Assembly: GCA_016808115.1 (NCBI GenBank)
Contig: JAEQBH010000128.1
Location: forward strand, 2,294,001 to 2,358,000
Source of the DNA: Tetrastigma voinierianum
Lineage: Eukaryota; Streptophyta; Magnoliopsida; Vitales; Vitaceae
Reading direction: 5' to 3'
Length of the DNA stretch: 64,000 nt
Shown here: positions 46,391-59,374 of the stretch, piece by piece
How the letters are laid out: each line of letters opens with the position of its first letter
Position numbering within the stretch: the stretch's first letter is position 1
Notes under the pieces: generated by a model
Told to the model about the DNA's origin: nothing
The model's database searches: none
The model's input: the letters and a program-made list of their open reading frames with translations, nothing else
Position numbers and translations under genes: made by a program

Positions 46391-48349
46391 TAAGCATGTA
46401 AGTTATACACAAAATGTGAAAAATAATTTCACAAGGTGCTATATACCTTCACAATCCCATAATTTCTCCTTGATTCGGTGGCTACCCTCAATCAATATGA
46501 TATCTGGCACCATGGTCGGAATTGCTAACACACCCAGTATGAGATTAGTTGTACATATCCCTCCGCTCCTCGCCATCATCATTATATTGGATATCAATTT
46601 TCCTCCTTCGCTTCTCTTTTAGCAATTTCAGGTTTTAAAATTCGGACCTCTTAACCTTTCAGTTGAAGTAATATATTTTTTCCCCTTTCATCCATCACAT
46701 GGCAATAAAGAATATGAAGTCAATCTCTCATAATATATATCTTACATTTCAAAACTAAAGCATGAGTATTTTAGTAGTTTACTAACCTTTGTCTCTTCTT
46801 GGTGGAAACATTTATAAACATGTATAACTTTTCTTGCAAGTTCTCAAATGATTCTCGAATTAAGTAATAATAAACATCGATTGGAAAATGTATGTAAATA
46901 ATATAAAGAAAGTTAGTTTACAAAATTATTCCCATTAGTAAGAATTAATTAATGTTCTACAAAATTTCAATACATAGAAAAATCTTAAATCTTGATAGCG
47001 AAATATTCACAAAAAGTTGGAGGAGAATCTATTGTTTAATCTTAACAATAATATATCATCGAGTTTTAAGAAAAATACCTATTTATCTCATTAAAAATAA
47101 CAAAACTATATTCCACCATTATGGCTTGATTAAATTATATCTATTTTATTCACAATTATTTGCAAGGTTCTAGTTGGTCAAGCTTCAAGTTGAGGTCTTA
47201 ATGTTATTCATAAAAAGTTTAAAAGTGGGTTGATGATGCATTGCAAGGTGTTTTGATTTTCCTACCATGGAAGCACATAAGCGTTGATCAATTGTAATGA
47301 TTTTAGGATACAAGGCTTCATATGTAACATTCATGATAAAGTAATGCCACTAATAGTTAACAATCACAAGCCAAATACATAAGTTTTATTAAAGTTAAAT
47401 TAATTGAAGAACATGTTCTCTAATTTGACATTTAATGGAAATCCATTACTAGATTTACATTGTGAAACTTTATTCCAATTTTCTAGAACTAATGTTTAAT
47501 TACCCCAAATTTGCAACTTGCTTAATTATTTCTCAAAATAGTTTTATTTACATATCATAAACAAGTTACCTAAAACAAAGGCGGCAAAGAAGGCGAAAAT
47601 CAAGTTCTTAATATATTGTTTTGGTAGAAACTTGAATATTCAACAATCAATTACAAAGTATTCTTTTTCCTTATTGGATGATTCCTTATACAAATCAACC
47701 TTATGTAGGACAATTTGTTATTATGTTTACATTTATTTCATTAAATGTTAATTATTAGTGTTGAAATCCATGGAAATCTTTAATGAGATTTTCCTTAGTT
47801 AATTAAAATTTCAGAAATCAATATGAAATAAGTGAGTGGTGTTTTATCTTGTCAATCTAAAATTGAATTTAGAATACCAACATACAAACAACATTTTATT
47901 TATACATATCAATTAAGATCAAATAGAACTTAAAATTATTCAATAGACATGAAATATGATACTAGCTCCACTTATTTAGAATGTCTTAGAAGTGTATAAT
48001 AGGAAAAACATATTTAATAGGAATCAAATTAAAACGTAACATTTTATATCATCACATTGTATATTAACAACTCAAAAATCACACAATACATAGCAATTAC
48101 TTAGTAGTCACAAAAACACACAAGAAAATAAAGCATACCTAATATATTTGATCTTCAATCCAAGTCCCCTCCTGATCGGTCGCGCTCTATGGAAATTTCA
48201 TCACGGAGTCTTCAACTTCGCCAAGAAAATTGATATTAGGCATCCCATTCGCAAATGGGTTATGCTCCATACAACAGTCAGTCATGTTATCATCACCCTC
48301 AATGTTGAAGTCCTCCATTTTTTGGCCTTTAATGACCTGAGTGATTCAC
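46391..48349. other. AT-rich spacer inside CACTA element
   Basis: AT-rich sequence between the two main CACTA genes. No domain recognised; probably introns, intergenic spacer or decayed exons. Confidence 0.5.
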
Positions 48350-51300
48350 CATCTTGGATCAACCTTGGTCTTCTACATAAAATACTTATTTGGCTGCGTT
48401 GCCGAAAATGAAAGGATGCGATTTATGTCCTATCTTTTCGGATCAGCTAATGTAAACCAAACTCATCAACTTTGACAGCACCATTTGTACTATCAACCCA
48501 ATCACTTAAAAACACAAATATTAAACATGTTATAATCCAAGTCCCATATATACATGTGATCCATAAAAACACATGTCACGAAACACGGGATTATCTTTAG
48601 CACTCGCCCGATTTGCATGGTCGATGCCCGCGATACTACGCCACTATTTTGGTTGACTAAATTGTCTCATCACGATGCTTGATATAATTACTTGAAAACC
48701 ATTAATGATATAGCAGGATAAGCAATAACTTGTTGCCTTGGTCCTTGTGCAAGCCACTTAATTTCCTCTTGATAGGTACTCTTACCTATTTCATCCCAGA
48801 AACCTACAAGTTTGATTGATGATATGTAAGTTTATTGTAATTTAAATTTATAACAATTAAATTTAAAGATTTGTTTTATGCGTGAGGTTTCATACCTTTT
48901 CTTAACCCAATAGCTATTATGTGCACATATTCGTCCTCAACCACTTCACCCTCTTTGATTGCGAGATATTTATCTTCAAATATTTCATATGTTCACTATA
49001 AAGTAAAAACATGCAGTCATGGTTTGCATAAATATTAGTTAAATTACTAACAAACTCATATATCCCACATTTGTATTGCCACTCAATATAGGTTGCGTGG
49101 GTTTGTATTTTGTAGAACATAATGATGTGCTTTCTCCGCTCAATTTATAATCATGAATAGTATTGTCGACCACGAGTAAAGGTTTCCCGCATTTCCATTC
49201 ATCTTTTATACTAAAAGGAATCCTAATTGCATCCATGCCTGATATGTACTCTGTACAAAACTCTAAAGCTTCCTCTGCGATATAACACTCAGCAATGCAC
49301 CCTTCTGGGCGATTACGATTTTGAACATAACCCTTTAGGACTTTCTATGTACCCCCTTTCAAATGGAATTACGTCATCTCATATACACGGTCCACATAAT
49401 CTAACCTCTTACCAAGTGTCTTTGTTAAATGAAGCATGATGTCAAAAGTCGAAGGTGGGAAATACTTCTCTAGCAAGCATAAAGTGACCGCCCATGTCTT
49501 GTTGTACATCATTTTAGTGTTGACACATCCGCCCACCTTGCACAAAGTGCATTAAAGAAAAACACAATCTTGTAATAGCATATCTAACGCTTAGGCAGCA
49601 CACGAGATCTAATTGCTCTTGTGATAGTTGTTGCATAAGTGCATAATCATGAGACTTAAGACCATAGCTTTAGCTCTTCCATAGACACAAGGTTTCTAAG
49701 TTTGAACAACCTTCGGGAACCTTCAAAATCGACCAAGTTTGCAATACCCTTTTCTTCTCCTTTCTACTTAGAGTATAACATGCGGGGAAGATAAGTTCGC
49801 TGACCAATTTGGTGCTAGTTTGGTCGTATGCCATTTCACGAGATCAAGTCGAGACTTGACTCCATCCTTTGTTTTACCAGGAACATTAAGCAAAGTTCCA
49901 ATGATGCTCTCACAAACATTCTTCTCAATATGCATGACATCCAAGTTGTGTCGAATATAGAAATATCTCCAGTATTCAAGTTCAAAGAATATAGACTTCT
50001 TTCCAGCAACTGTAGGATTAACAAAGTTGACATTGTTCTGCTTCTTCTTTCCCCATGAATTATGAATCGTATCAACCTTTCTAAATATTTCATCTCCGAT
50101 GTAGTTCTTTTGGAGCAACCTAAACTCTTGTTCACCATTAAATGCCTTCTTTTGCTTTCTAAATGGATAGTTTGCATGGAAGAAATCTTCTATGGCACAT
50201 TATACGAGTTCTTATTCCCATGTTTTAGCCAATGAGAATTATGTTTCTTCACCACATATCGGACAAGCATAATATCCATACTTGATTACCTTGGGATAAG
50301 TTCCCATATGCAGGAAATCATTAATTGTCCATATAAAATAGCCTTTAATGTGACTCTTTTGATGTGCATCATGGCTTCCACTACACTCCCATAAAGTTTC
50401 AAATCATCCACTAAAGGTGTCAAGTAAACATCGATATCATTACCGAGGTTGTCGTGGTCCTGATGTGCAAAGATAACATCATAAATTTCCTCTTCATGCA
50501 TAACCAAGGGGAAGAAGGTTGTAAGTTATTGTGAGGACAGGCCAACAACTATGCCTACTAGTCATAGAGCTGTGAGGATTGATGCCATCTGCTGAAATGG
50601 CAAGTCTTAAGTTTCTACAATCTAAAGACAGGTCATGCCACATTTGGTTCACTAGTTGCCACGTTGGGGAATCTACCGGGTGTCGAAGTTTACCATTATT
50701 TTCTTTCCATGTGCATGCCATTTAGGTCTTTAGCTGTTTTGGGGTGAAACATCCTCTTAAACCTAGGGATGGGTGGGAAATACACAACACCTTTCCCGGG
50801 AATCCCTCTTAGTGCTTCTCACCCCTGCCTTGTTTGCCTTCCTTGACATTCCACAAGTAGGACATGAAGATCATCATTCAACTCATTCCTGGCAAGTATG
50901 CAATCATTTGGGCATGCATGTATCTTTTCATATTCCATGCCTAATGCATTCAATGTTTTTCTTAGCCTCATACATAGATAAGGCATCTCATTTGTTGGCC
51001 GGAAGCATATCCCTAATATTTGGAGTAAATACGAAAAGCTTTATCGACCACCCATATCGTGCCTTCACGTTGTATAATTTAACTAATGCGGCTTTGTAAA
51101 TTGTACCTGACCCGGGATCTCAGGTTTTTCAGCATCTTCAAGCAATTGTTTGAATGACATTGGATTAGTCATGAACTCATCTTCTGTGGCATGAACCATT
51201 TCTATTGTACTAGCAACATCACCACAATCCATTGTATCATAACACTGTGCCATTTCACTTGGTTGCTTACTAGTAGGACCTGCTTCTCCATGCCAATACC

Positions 51301-51493
51301 ATCTATGATAACTATGGTCAATACCATTGAAAAACATATGTTCCGAATCTTGTTGGGTGTATGATGTATTAAGTTTCCACATCGCATACAGGGACAACGA
51401 ATGGCACTTTGATTCGAACAATGTTGCAATCTGAAGTGTGAAGTATTCAACTCCTTCCTCGTACTCCCTTGACCTTCTATCTTTAAACATCAA
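48350..51493 (-). pseudogene. CACTA (En/Spm) TNP2 transposase, decayed
   Basis: N-terminal transposase-associated domain with DRRSREYEEGVEYF, IRCPCMRCGN (in a shifted frame) and FFNGIDHSYHRWYWHGE (51,493-51,280). Transposase_21 domain with KLRHPVDSPTWQLVNQMW and ADGINPHSSMTSRHSCWP (50,690-50,530), NDIDVYLTPLVDDLKL (50,440-50,390), a Cys-pair region, and HNLDVMHIEKNVCES with PGKTKDG (49,955-49,860). DUF4218 with RPEGCIAECYIAEEALEF (about 49,310-49,255). DUF4216-type end with VTQNSGV-, WDLDYNM- and DWVDS-like pieces (48,800-48,400). The enzyme would cut and move CACTA ends. Stops and frameshifts throughout exclude activity. CACTA termini were not found. Confidence 0.85.
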
Positions 51494-52892
51494 CAGTCCA
51501 TTCTATAGTTCAAATACACAAAATCTTAAACCACAAAAAATTTTAACATTATAATCAAATTTATTGAATAAGGGCTTTTGCCTCATGCTTTATATCACTT
51601 TTGGTTCTACAACAAGTTATTGTTTTAACCCAATTTGAAATTTCGGTCCTGTATCATATACCAAAATCCATCATGTAATGCCCACCCATATTTGTCTACA
51701 AGTATATCAATGTGGGATGGTTAAATTTAAAATTGTGTTATTGATTCTTGTCATTGTAGTTCCATGCCATATTATTAATTTAAAATTGCATGTCTCTTAT
51801 TACTTCATAATGTTCCATCTTATTGAATATATGTAATTTCATATGTATTGAACCAAAGTAAAATTGATGTTTCTTTTATAGAAGATTATGATCTTATCTA
51901 GTTCATGTACTACCATAAATGGAAAATCAAGATATATTAGATTTATCTAAGTCTTTGTTCCTCTCGTATCTTCAAAAATCTCTTAATATGTGTATTTTAG
52001 TAAAATTGTAATAAAATTAGTACAAAATATTAAACCTAGAAACAAACTTAACTATCATTCTATCTTGTTAAACTAAAATCAACAGACTAAGTGTCTTATA
52101 TTTATTTCTAGAATTTCCAACTTTCTAGTTTGAGTCGTGGTTCCATATCCCATATAGGAACCACATAATCCCTATGTGTCCAGCGCTATTATGTTTCGTT
52201 TCACTTTAGAAAAATTCAGCGACATTATAGTTCTCCAAGTACAAAAATGGGGAAGGCTAATTATTTAGCCTTACCCAATATGCACCAGGAAAGAACAAAA
52301 GGGTGACCAGTTAGAAATTTCTAAAAATGAACCAAGCATAAGAGTAACTTCAAATAAATTATGTTTTTCCTTATCTTGTCAATCGAATGATTCAAAAATC
52401 ATTTGAGAAAAATGAACCTCGTTCACATGCTAGACAAATTTAAAAAGTTGTCAACAAATAGTTCATTCATAGAACTATTTTAATCCTTGACAACTTCAAA
52501 GTCTAAGCATGTAATAAGAAAATTTTGTCATACAATGATGCTAGAATGGGAAATCCCTAATCTTTCATGCATGTACTTAATTATTGAAATTCTACCTAAG
52601 TACCCTAAAAACATTACACTGAAATATATTTAAATCCTTTAATATATTTGCTATTTTCCAACTAAGAAGAAAAAAATACATTCACTTGAAAACTCATGAG
52701 TAGAGAAATTTAATTAGACTTAGCAGAACAAAATAGAAGTTAATACTCAAAATCTAAAGTCATCTTCACAAGCAAATCCATATGTATGATAATGTAACCT
52801 ATTTAAGTTTCTAACATAGGCAATTTTCTTTCACAATACTAGTGACCAAATTAAACATCCATATGTAGCCTAATGGCCATGCTGATATAATT
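51494..52892. other. AT-rich spacer upstream of CACTA transposase
   Basis: No gene, RNA or clear repeat recognised. The CACTA 5' end should lie here, but no CACTA-type terminus is visible. Confidence 0.5.
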
Positions 52893-53040
52893 TGTAAGGG
52901 CCCCACCCCTGACCTTCCAGACCCGAGGGGTAATTAAAATTCGGAGAAATTTATCGCAGGCACTACGAGGGGTTTTAACTTCTTTCCGTGGAACTCAGAC
53001 TACCAGGACCATGAGCTTAGATACCCATTCGAGGTAGTTC
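52893..53040 (-). repeat. Inverted copy of ~150-bp terminal repeat
   Basis: Reverse-complement partner of 55,363-55,513. Shared blocks include TGTAAGGGCCCCACCCC, CTTCCGTGGA and GGACCATGAGCTTAGATAC. Confidence 0.8.
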
Positions 53041-53859
53041 CCACTACCACTAGGTGTGGTTTGACGTTGAGTTTAGGTATGGGATTACCTTGGAAAATCA
53101 CGGGACAAAACTAGGACACTATGTGCACGTGTGTTGATGTGTTTTGTGTGGTTGATGAAATGTTGTGTGTTTAATTGTGCTCAGAAGCATGTTTGGGTGT
53201 TGAAATGTTTGTGTGCTTAGTGATTAGCACATAGGAAAAACATGAGGTGTTGGAAAATTTTTAAAGTTTTTACAGTGGGTAAAAACTGGAACAAAATGAA
53301 TAAGTGAAAATAAAATTTTATATTTATTTGGTTTAGAGGTGAAGAAATTTAATTTTTAAGGTTTTACAGTGTAAAACTGAAGGAAATTGAATAAAATAAA
53401 TTTTACTAAATTTATTTAGATTGTTGGAAAATGAGAAGAAATTTTAAAGCCAAGAAAAAATAAATTTTACAAAATTTATTTGATGAGAATTGAAGAAAAT
53501 AATTTTCTATGATTTTACAAGTAGTAAAATTGAAGAAAATGGAAGAAAATAAATTTTTATAAATTTATTTGAGTGGAGAAAATTTTTCAGTGGAAAACTG
53601 GAAAAAGAAAATAAATTTTATAAATTTATTTGGTTAAGAGGAGGAGAAAATAATTTTCTAAGGTTTTATATGGTGTAAAATTGAAGAAAAGTAGAAGAAA
53701 ATAAATTTTATGAATTTATTTGATGTATTATGAAAAAATGATTTTAATTAGTTTTTAGAGATTTTCCAATTTACGGAAATAAATGAAAAAAAAAATTAAT
53801 TTTAGGCAAAATCGTTTTTGGAGCTCTTTGCCCAAATATATTGAAATTTTTTTTTTTTT

Positions 53860-54370
53860 ATTGCAATACAGTTTTTGTGTGCGGGAAGGAAGCTTCAATT
53901 TGGAGGTATTGTATTGTGAGAGCAAAATTTTTGTATTGCAAGGTTGAGGTTGTATTGCAACTTAAGGGCTTGTAGGGTGAGAGTGTATTGCAATAGAGGT
54001 AGGCTAGCCATTGTATTCTCGAGGATTATATTCTGAGGAAGGCTTAAAGTAAAGGAAATTATATTGCAATACAATTTTTGACATGTAAGAGAAAGAAGGC
54101 TTGAGTAAGCTTGGATTGTATTGCGGGAATAGTGTAGGTTGAGTTGCAATACAAAATTGTATTCACAACCCTTGGTTGTGTAGTGGCTAGTGGTGTATTG
54201 CAAGAGAAGGAGGAAATTGTATTGCAATATAGTGGGGAAGCAAACAACATAGAAATTGTATTGCAATATACAAGAGTGTATTGCAAGGAAAGGAAGTTGG
54301 AAAATTGTATTGCAAGGTAGTAGTGAAGAAGGTAAATTGTGTTGTAATACAATTTTTGTATTGTGTGACG
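53860..54370 (+). repeat. Cluster of TTGTATTGCAA motifs in chromovirus leader
   Basis: TGTATTGCAA or close variants occur about 14 times in 510 bp (for example near 53,931, 53,950, 53,982, 54,066, 54,115, 54,190, 54,215, 54,256, 54,283, 54,305). Several complete the palindrome ATTGTATTGCAATA(C/T)AAT. No coding sense is evident; translations of this stretch only echo the repeat. Confidence 0.85.
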
Positions 54371-54929
54371 ATGCAGTGAGAACGTGCCCGTGAACGGTAA
54401 ATGTGAACATTATCGGTGAAACATTAACATTGGCCAGGTCAGCGAGCGATAATTTTGAAAATTTTTTTTTTTTTTGTGAAAATCAAATAAAATAAAATTT
54501 AATAAAATGAGACAAAATTTTCGAAAAAATAAAATAAAATAAAATATTCAAAATAAAATATTTGAAAATAAAATTTTTGAAAATAAATTTCATTAAAACA
54601 ATATTTTAAACGCTGTAATTGATTACGTATACACTGAAAGTTATGTGTATGATTAGTGTCTCTTGGTCGTGGTATGCCTTAGAGATACCCTGGGTATTGG
54701 ATATAGTTTGATATACTGTGATGAAATATTGTTTATAGCCCAAGTGGCTATATCGATGTATATTGCATATATTGACCTACTGGGGATGTGTAAATGCATG
54801 TTTTGTAATCGGGTAGAGCTCCTCGCACAAAGGAGACTCCGCCTCGATTTTCCTCATATGGCGCTCGGTAACCCGAAGACCACTTGTATTCTCAAGGAAG
54901 CTGATCTGCAGCTTCAACCCGACCGGGGC

Positions 54930-55513
54930 CTTGGGCGGCCACAACTTGCAGTGAGAGTGCTCCCATTTCAATATGTCCCTTGGTCTTGGGCCTGGAGCCT
55001 CACTCAGGCGAAAAGAAAGCGTGCTGACACGCCCTATAGCTCGTGGGAGTCAACACCACCCCTCGTCTGAGGGGCTGTGGGTGGGGCCCCACAGTAGGTT
55101 CACTCCGATGTAATACTGGTGCCATCTCCCCTAGCGCCACGCAGTCACCTCCGTGCTGGTCCTCGACCATACATGACTGATTTACATCTCACTACCAACC
55201 TGGCAGCTCGCCTGGCAAAGGAACCTACCCCGGAATCGCATTCAGCCCTCATGGTCCCGTGTTTGGAGCCCACCTGAAAGCAAAGTTAACCCCATGCACT
55301 GGGGGATAGCTCCTCAGAGGGACCACCCCGTCTGAGGGCTGTGGGGTGGGGCCCTTACAAAGTAGCCCGCCAGGAAATGGAACTACTTTAATTCGTATCT
55401 AAGCTCATGGTCCTAGGTTCGAGCTCCACGGAAGAAAAGCAAACCCCGAGCTGTGGGATAAACAGAAATGGACCACCCCTCGTCGGAGTGGGCCAGGGGG
55501 TGGGGCCCTTACA
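54930..55513 (+). repeat. Three tandem copies of the ~150-bp terminal repeat (SINE-like)
   Basis: Copies end at GGGTGGGGCCCCACA (about 55,093), GGGGTGGGGCCCTTACA (55,359) and the same (55,513). The third holds GGTTCGAGCTC at 55,416-55,426, close to a tRNA B-box, about 45-50 bp after TAGCCCGCCAGG, a weak A-box match. A tRNA-derived SINE origin is possible, but the 3' tail is not A- or T-rich. Confidence 0.55.
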
Positions 55514-58500
55514 TAATTTAGATGAAGTTGCCATGCAATAATGTTGGATGTCCTTATCCCTATGCAAAATTAAGGGAAGTTATGATCTTCTATTGTCTAA
55601 TTAACTCAACCATCAAGCATGCCTAAACAAAAACACATATATAGAAACCCGGTATTTCCATTATTATTTTTCTTTTCACATATGCCTTAATTGTCAATGA
55701 TTTCTTATTTTTCGATTTCAATTGGAATTTAATCACTTTTATTCCAATTTGTCAAAATTATAATCCACTTGTCTTACCTAACTCTATATATATATATATT
55801 TTTAAATATTTTAAAATTTTATATTTTCTAAAATAGTATATATATATTCTAAGTATTTTGAAAATAATAATTCAAATGACCTATCATGAGTGAATATCAA
55901 ACATATTTAAGCTACGTTTGGATTTAAAAAAAAAAAAAATCCCCTTTTCAATTCTATATATTTATAATTTTCTCAATTTATTTTTTGTAACTCTATATCT
56001 TAAAAAAGTAACAATTGACCAAGTTTTTTTAGAATTCATGGTTTCAATAAGTTTTAATTCTAGGTTTTTAGTTTGCTTCACATAGAAAAGGTAAAAACAT
56101 TGTTGAGATTACCTCAAAATATTAAAAAAATGGGGTAATCGCTGAAATTGAAATATTAGTATCATGAATTAATGCAATATTATAATAAATCACTTTACTT
56201 TCACTATTATTCTACTTCATAAAACAATACCAATATAACTTAAAAAATAAATTCATACTAGTTGAGTAAAAGAAACACGATAAACATAAATCTTATTGCA
56301 TTCATGTCCTCAAATTAACCAAATATAAAAGTTTATGTTGAACCATGAGCACATATCCGCAAATTCATAAATAGCAAATATTTTAGAGGGCTAAAGGAGA
56401 TAATTGAAACAATCAAAACAAAATGTATAATATTCATTATGTCTTGGAGCTTTTGGACACTAAATTCAAAATAACAATCAAAATTATAAACATTAATGGC
56501 ATTTGGATAAAAATTTCAAAATCGCTTACCATCCAAATAATAAATTGAAGCCTCTGAAATGAGTTTTTCTTTACTATGTCTATTATAAATAATTTAAATC
56601 ATCAAATGATTAACAACTCTCTCTCTTTTTAAAATTGCTTCATTGAATGAGTAATCTTATTGATGTAGTTTTAAAAAAATTTTATAGATGTGTAATCAAA
56701 TATAATTATAATTCTTCAAAAATTTTATACATTATTAAAATTCTTAGTCCTTTATAATAGGAGAATTGGGTTTGAATAAACATATATACTAATTTATTAA
56801 AATTTAAAAAATATTTTTAATTTTCTTCCAAACTTTATTTCTTTCCAATTTTCCTCTATATTTTACATTTTATTTTCTTTTCCTTCCTTAGTACTCAGAG
56901 AAGGGTTAACATGATCTACCAACGACCAACTTAAAACTCATGCCAGATGGGTCAATTCAAGCAAATCACAGAAGTCAAGATCGCCAATAAGTTTATGGAT
57001 CAATCTTAGTGTGCCTTGTTTAATACCATTAAAAAAACATAGTAGAGTTCATAAATAAAAATTATCAAGATGTGGTCGCTATTCTATCCTTATCTAAAAG
57101 ATCACTGCTTCTCAAATTTTACAAAAACAAAGGAAAAGGCATGTAGTTTTTCCTTAATCTACATTTTTCCTATAATAACAAATCCAAAAAATAAGAAAAG
57201 TAACATCTTCCCGGTTTCCAACACACACCATAAAATGAGGTACTTTGAAATCTCGCATATAGGCATATCTAAAAAAATAACTCACATGAAAATATCTATA
57301 TATAAGCAAGTCGGGACCTAAATGGAGGTTAGTTCTGGAGGCGAGCATACATCGTTGTCTCAATGTAAGAAGACCAGAGTCAGCCTTTCATCTAAAAAAA
57401 CGCCGACAGAGATTTTGCCTTTCTATCGTCGCAGATTACCCCACCAAAAAACCCGAAAAACCCCAAAGACCCTCCATTTGAATTCAACCAAGAGCGTTTG
57501 CTTGAGAATGGTACTCGCTATTTCTGCATGCTATCACAATCAAGCCATATCTCGCAACGCTAGATTTGTGGTGTGAGAGCATGTTGATAAGCTTTCATGG
57601 CTTGACATCAATTCAAGGCAATGTGAGCCTATAACCTATGACTTCATAGGACGTAAGGAGACTAGTGTTCAAGTAGAAAAGAACCTTTTAAGACAAAACT
57701 CAACAACTAAAGATTGTCATATTTAATAGGTGAATGAGATGTGTCTTGGTAATGATGGCGAATGTCCCTTCCATGTAAGTACATGTACCCTTGTTGAAAC
57801 ATTTTTTATCAAAATTTTATCTTTGTAAATAAGGGAGTTATCAAAATTTATCTTTTGTAAATGAGGCTTGAACATTGCTCCTCTTAAATTCCACATTAAC
57901 TTTTGCTCCCCTAAATCAAATCCGGCCAGCCCGACAGCCTTACGGTCGACTAAGAGTTTTTATTTGTTTTTATTTTTAAAGGTTAACACACTTTTTATAT
58001 GAAGGTTTTTTATACGTAAATAGTATTCCTGTAATACAGTTGTTTGCTTTTGACCTTTTTAGTGGTAGATTTACCACTATTATTCATTTTTACCTAGATC
58101 ATATAATTCTTTCTCGATCACTCATCATATTCTTTTTGCTTATTTAACACCCATTACACTTTAATTTATTTATTTTATCTATTACCATTTATCTCTCTTT
58201 ATTTATTATTAACCTTACTTATTTTAATCTTGTATATTACCTTAATGCTCTTTCTATCAATGTATATTTTACTAATTATTGATTATCAGAATAAATTCAT
58301 CTGACATTAATCAATTCTGTTGTTATAATTCAATATTATATTTATTGATTTACTTATTATCTTTTATTAAATAATCATTTATTATTCAATAACCATTCAT
58401 TACTTATCAATTTTTTTATCATCATTCTCTTTTTTTACTTATTAATTTATCTAATCTTTGTGAATGTATTTCCACATTACTAATCTTATGACTTCATTTT

Positions 58501-58639
58501 ATTATAAATTATTTTGCTAATTTTTTGAATTTTCTCTCATTTATTTGATTTTATTTTACTTTTCTTAAAAAAAATAAAAAATTATTCTTATTCATAGTTA
58601 TTTGTTGTAGATTCTTTTGTTCATAGATTACTATTCATC
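55514..58639. other. AT-rich intergenic region
   Basis: Very AT-rich. Short open frames (for example 57,322-57,576 plus) resemble no known protein. A slightly GC-richer patch at about 57,300-57,750 has no recognisable gene. Confidence 0.6.
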
Positions 58640-59315
58640 GATTCGCGTTCGCGAATTAGTGTTCACCAGATTCACTGTAGGCCAAATTCGTAGGCAGCCT
58701 AAGTTGCGTCTGATAATTGTATTGCAATACAATCTCAATGACCTCATTCCCGATACATCCTATTGTATTTTGATACAAACTCAGCCATCAAGCCTCCCCT
58801 TCTTTTAATACAAACCATTGCCTATTTTTAATACAATTTTTAGCTCTTTGTACCCATCAGCATAATACAATGTCTCTGTGCATTTAATTGACGTTCGACC
58901 ACTTTCGAGCCTTCTCATTCACGATACACTAAATTGTATTGCAATACAATTCTCAATGACCTTGCAACCCTAGCCTCTTCTTGTCTGATTCCTCATATTT
59001 AATACAGTTCCAACCTGACCTTCTCTTTTTGTAAATCTAAGCCTCTCTCAGGTTCATCTGAAATGCAATCCCTCTCTCTGACTATTATGGCGGGTTGCGG
59101 AAATCAGTTTACACACTTTTTTTTTTCGTTTTTTTGGAAAAATACAGAAAAATATATACCTATATATATTTTTCTCATTTTCCAAAATACTCAAATAATT
59201 TTATAAAAATTTATTTTCATTCATTTTCTTTAGTTTTACACATTGTAAAACCTTAGAAAATAATTTTCTTAATCTCTTCATTTTTTTTTCTTTTAAGCTG
59301 CTGGAAAATCACCAA

Positions 59316-59374
<59 letters not shown>

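Larger units (their letters stand above)
52893..55513. mobile_element. Composite element with ~150-bp inverted ends and chromovirus leader
   Basis: The left end TGTAAGGGCCCCACCCC is the reverse complement of the right end GGGGTGGGGCCCTTACA, and the match continues about 150 bp inward, including CCATGAGCTTAGATAC. TAATT lies on both outer sides, a possible 5-bp target duplication. The interior (about 53,050-54,780) matches the leader of elements A and B. A piece resembling the end of their LTR (about 54,790-54,850) follows, then three copies of the end sequence in one orientation. No coding sequence is present. It could be a foldback-type element, a scrambled LTR element or several nested repeats. 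Confidence 0.6.

Noticed and set aside
53895..54410. 171-codon minus-strand open frame rich in LQYN and CNTI
   Set aside because: The translation only repeats the TTGTATTGCAA motif. It is a by-product of the non-coding leader repeat.
55411..55430. Functional tRNA gene
   Set aside because: A B-box-like GGTTCGAGCTC is present, but no acceptor stem or cloverleaf can be drawn and the sequence is part of a four-copy repeat.
52893..55513. Simple solo LTR of the chromovirus family
   Set aside because: The ends are inverted copies of each other, differ from the family's LTR ends beyond TGTAAG, and the interior matches the leader and not the LTR.
57322..57576. Small plus-strand open frame as a host gene
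   Set aside because: 84 codons with no recognisable motif, promoter or splice context in AT-rich spacer. I could not support it as a gene.
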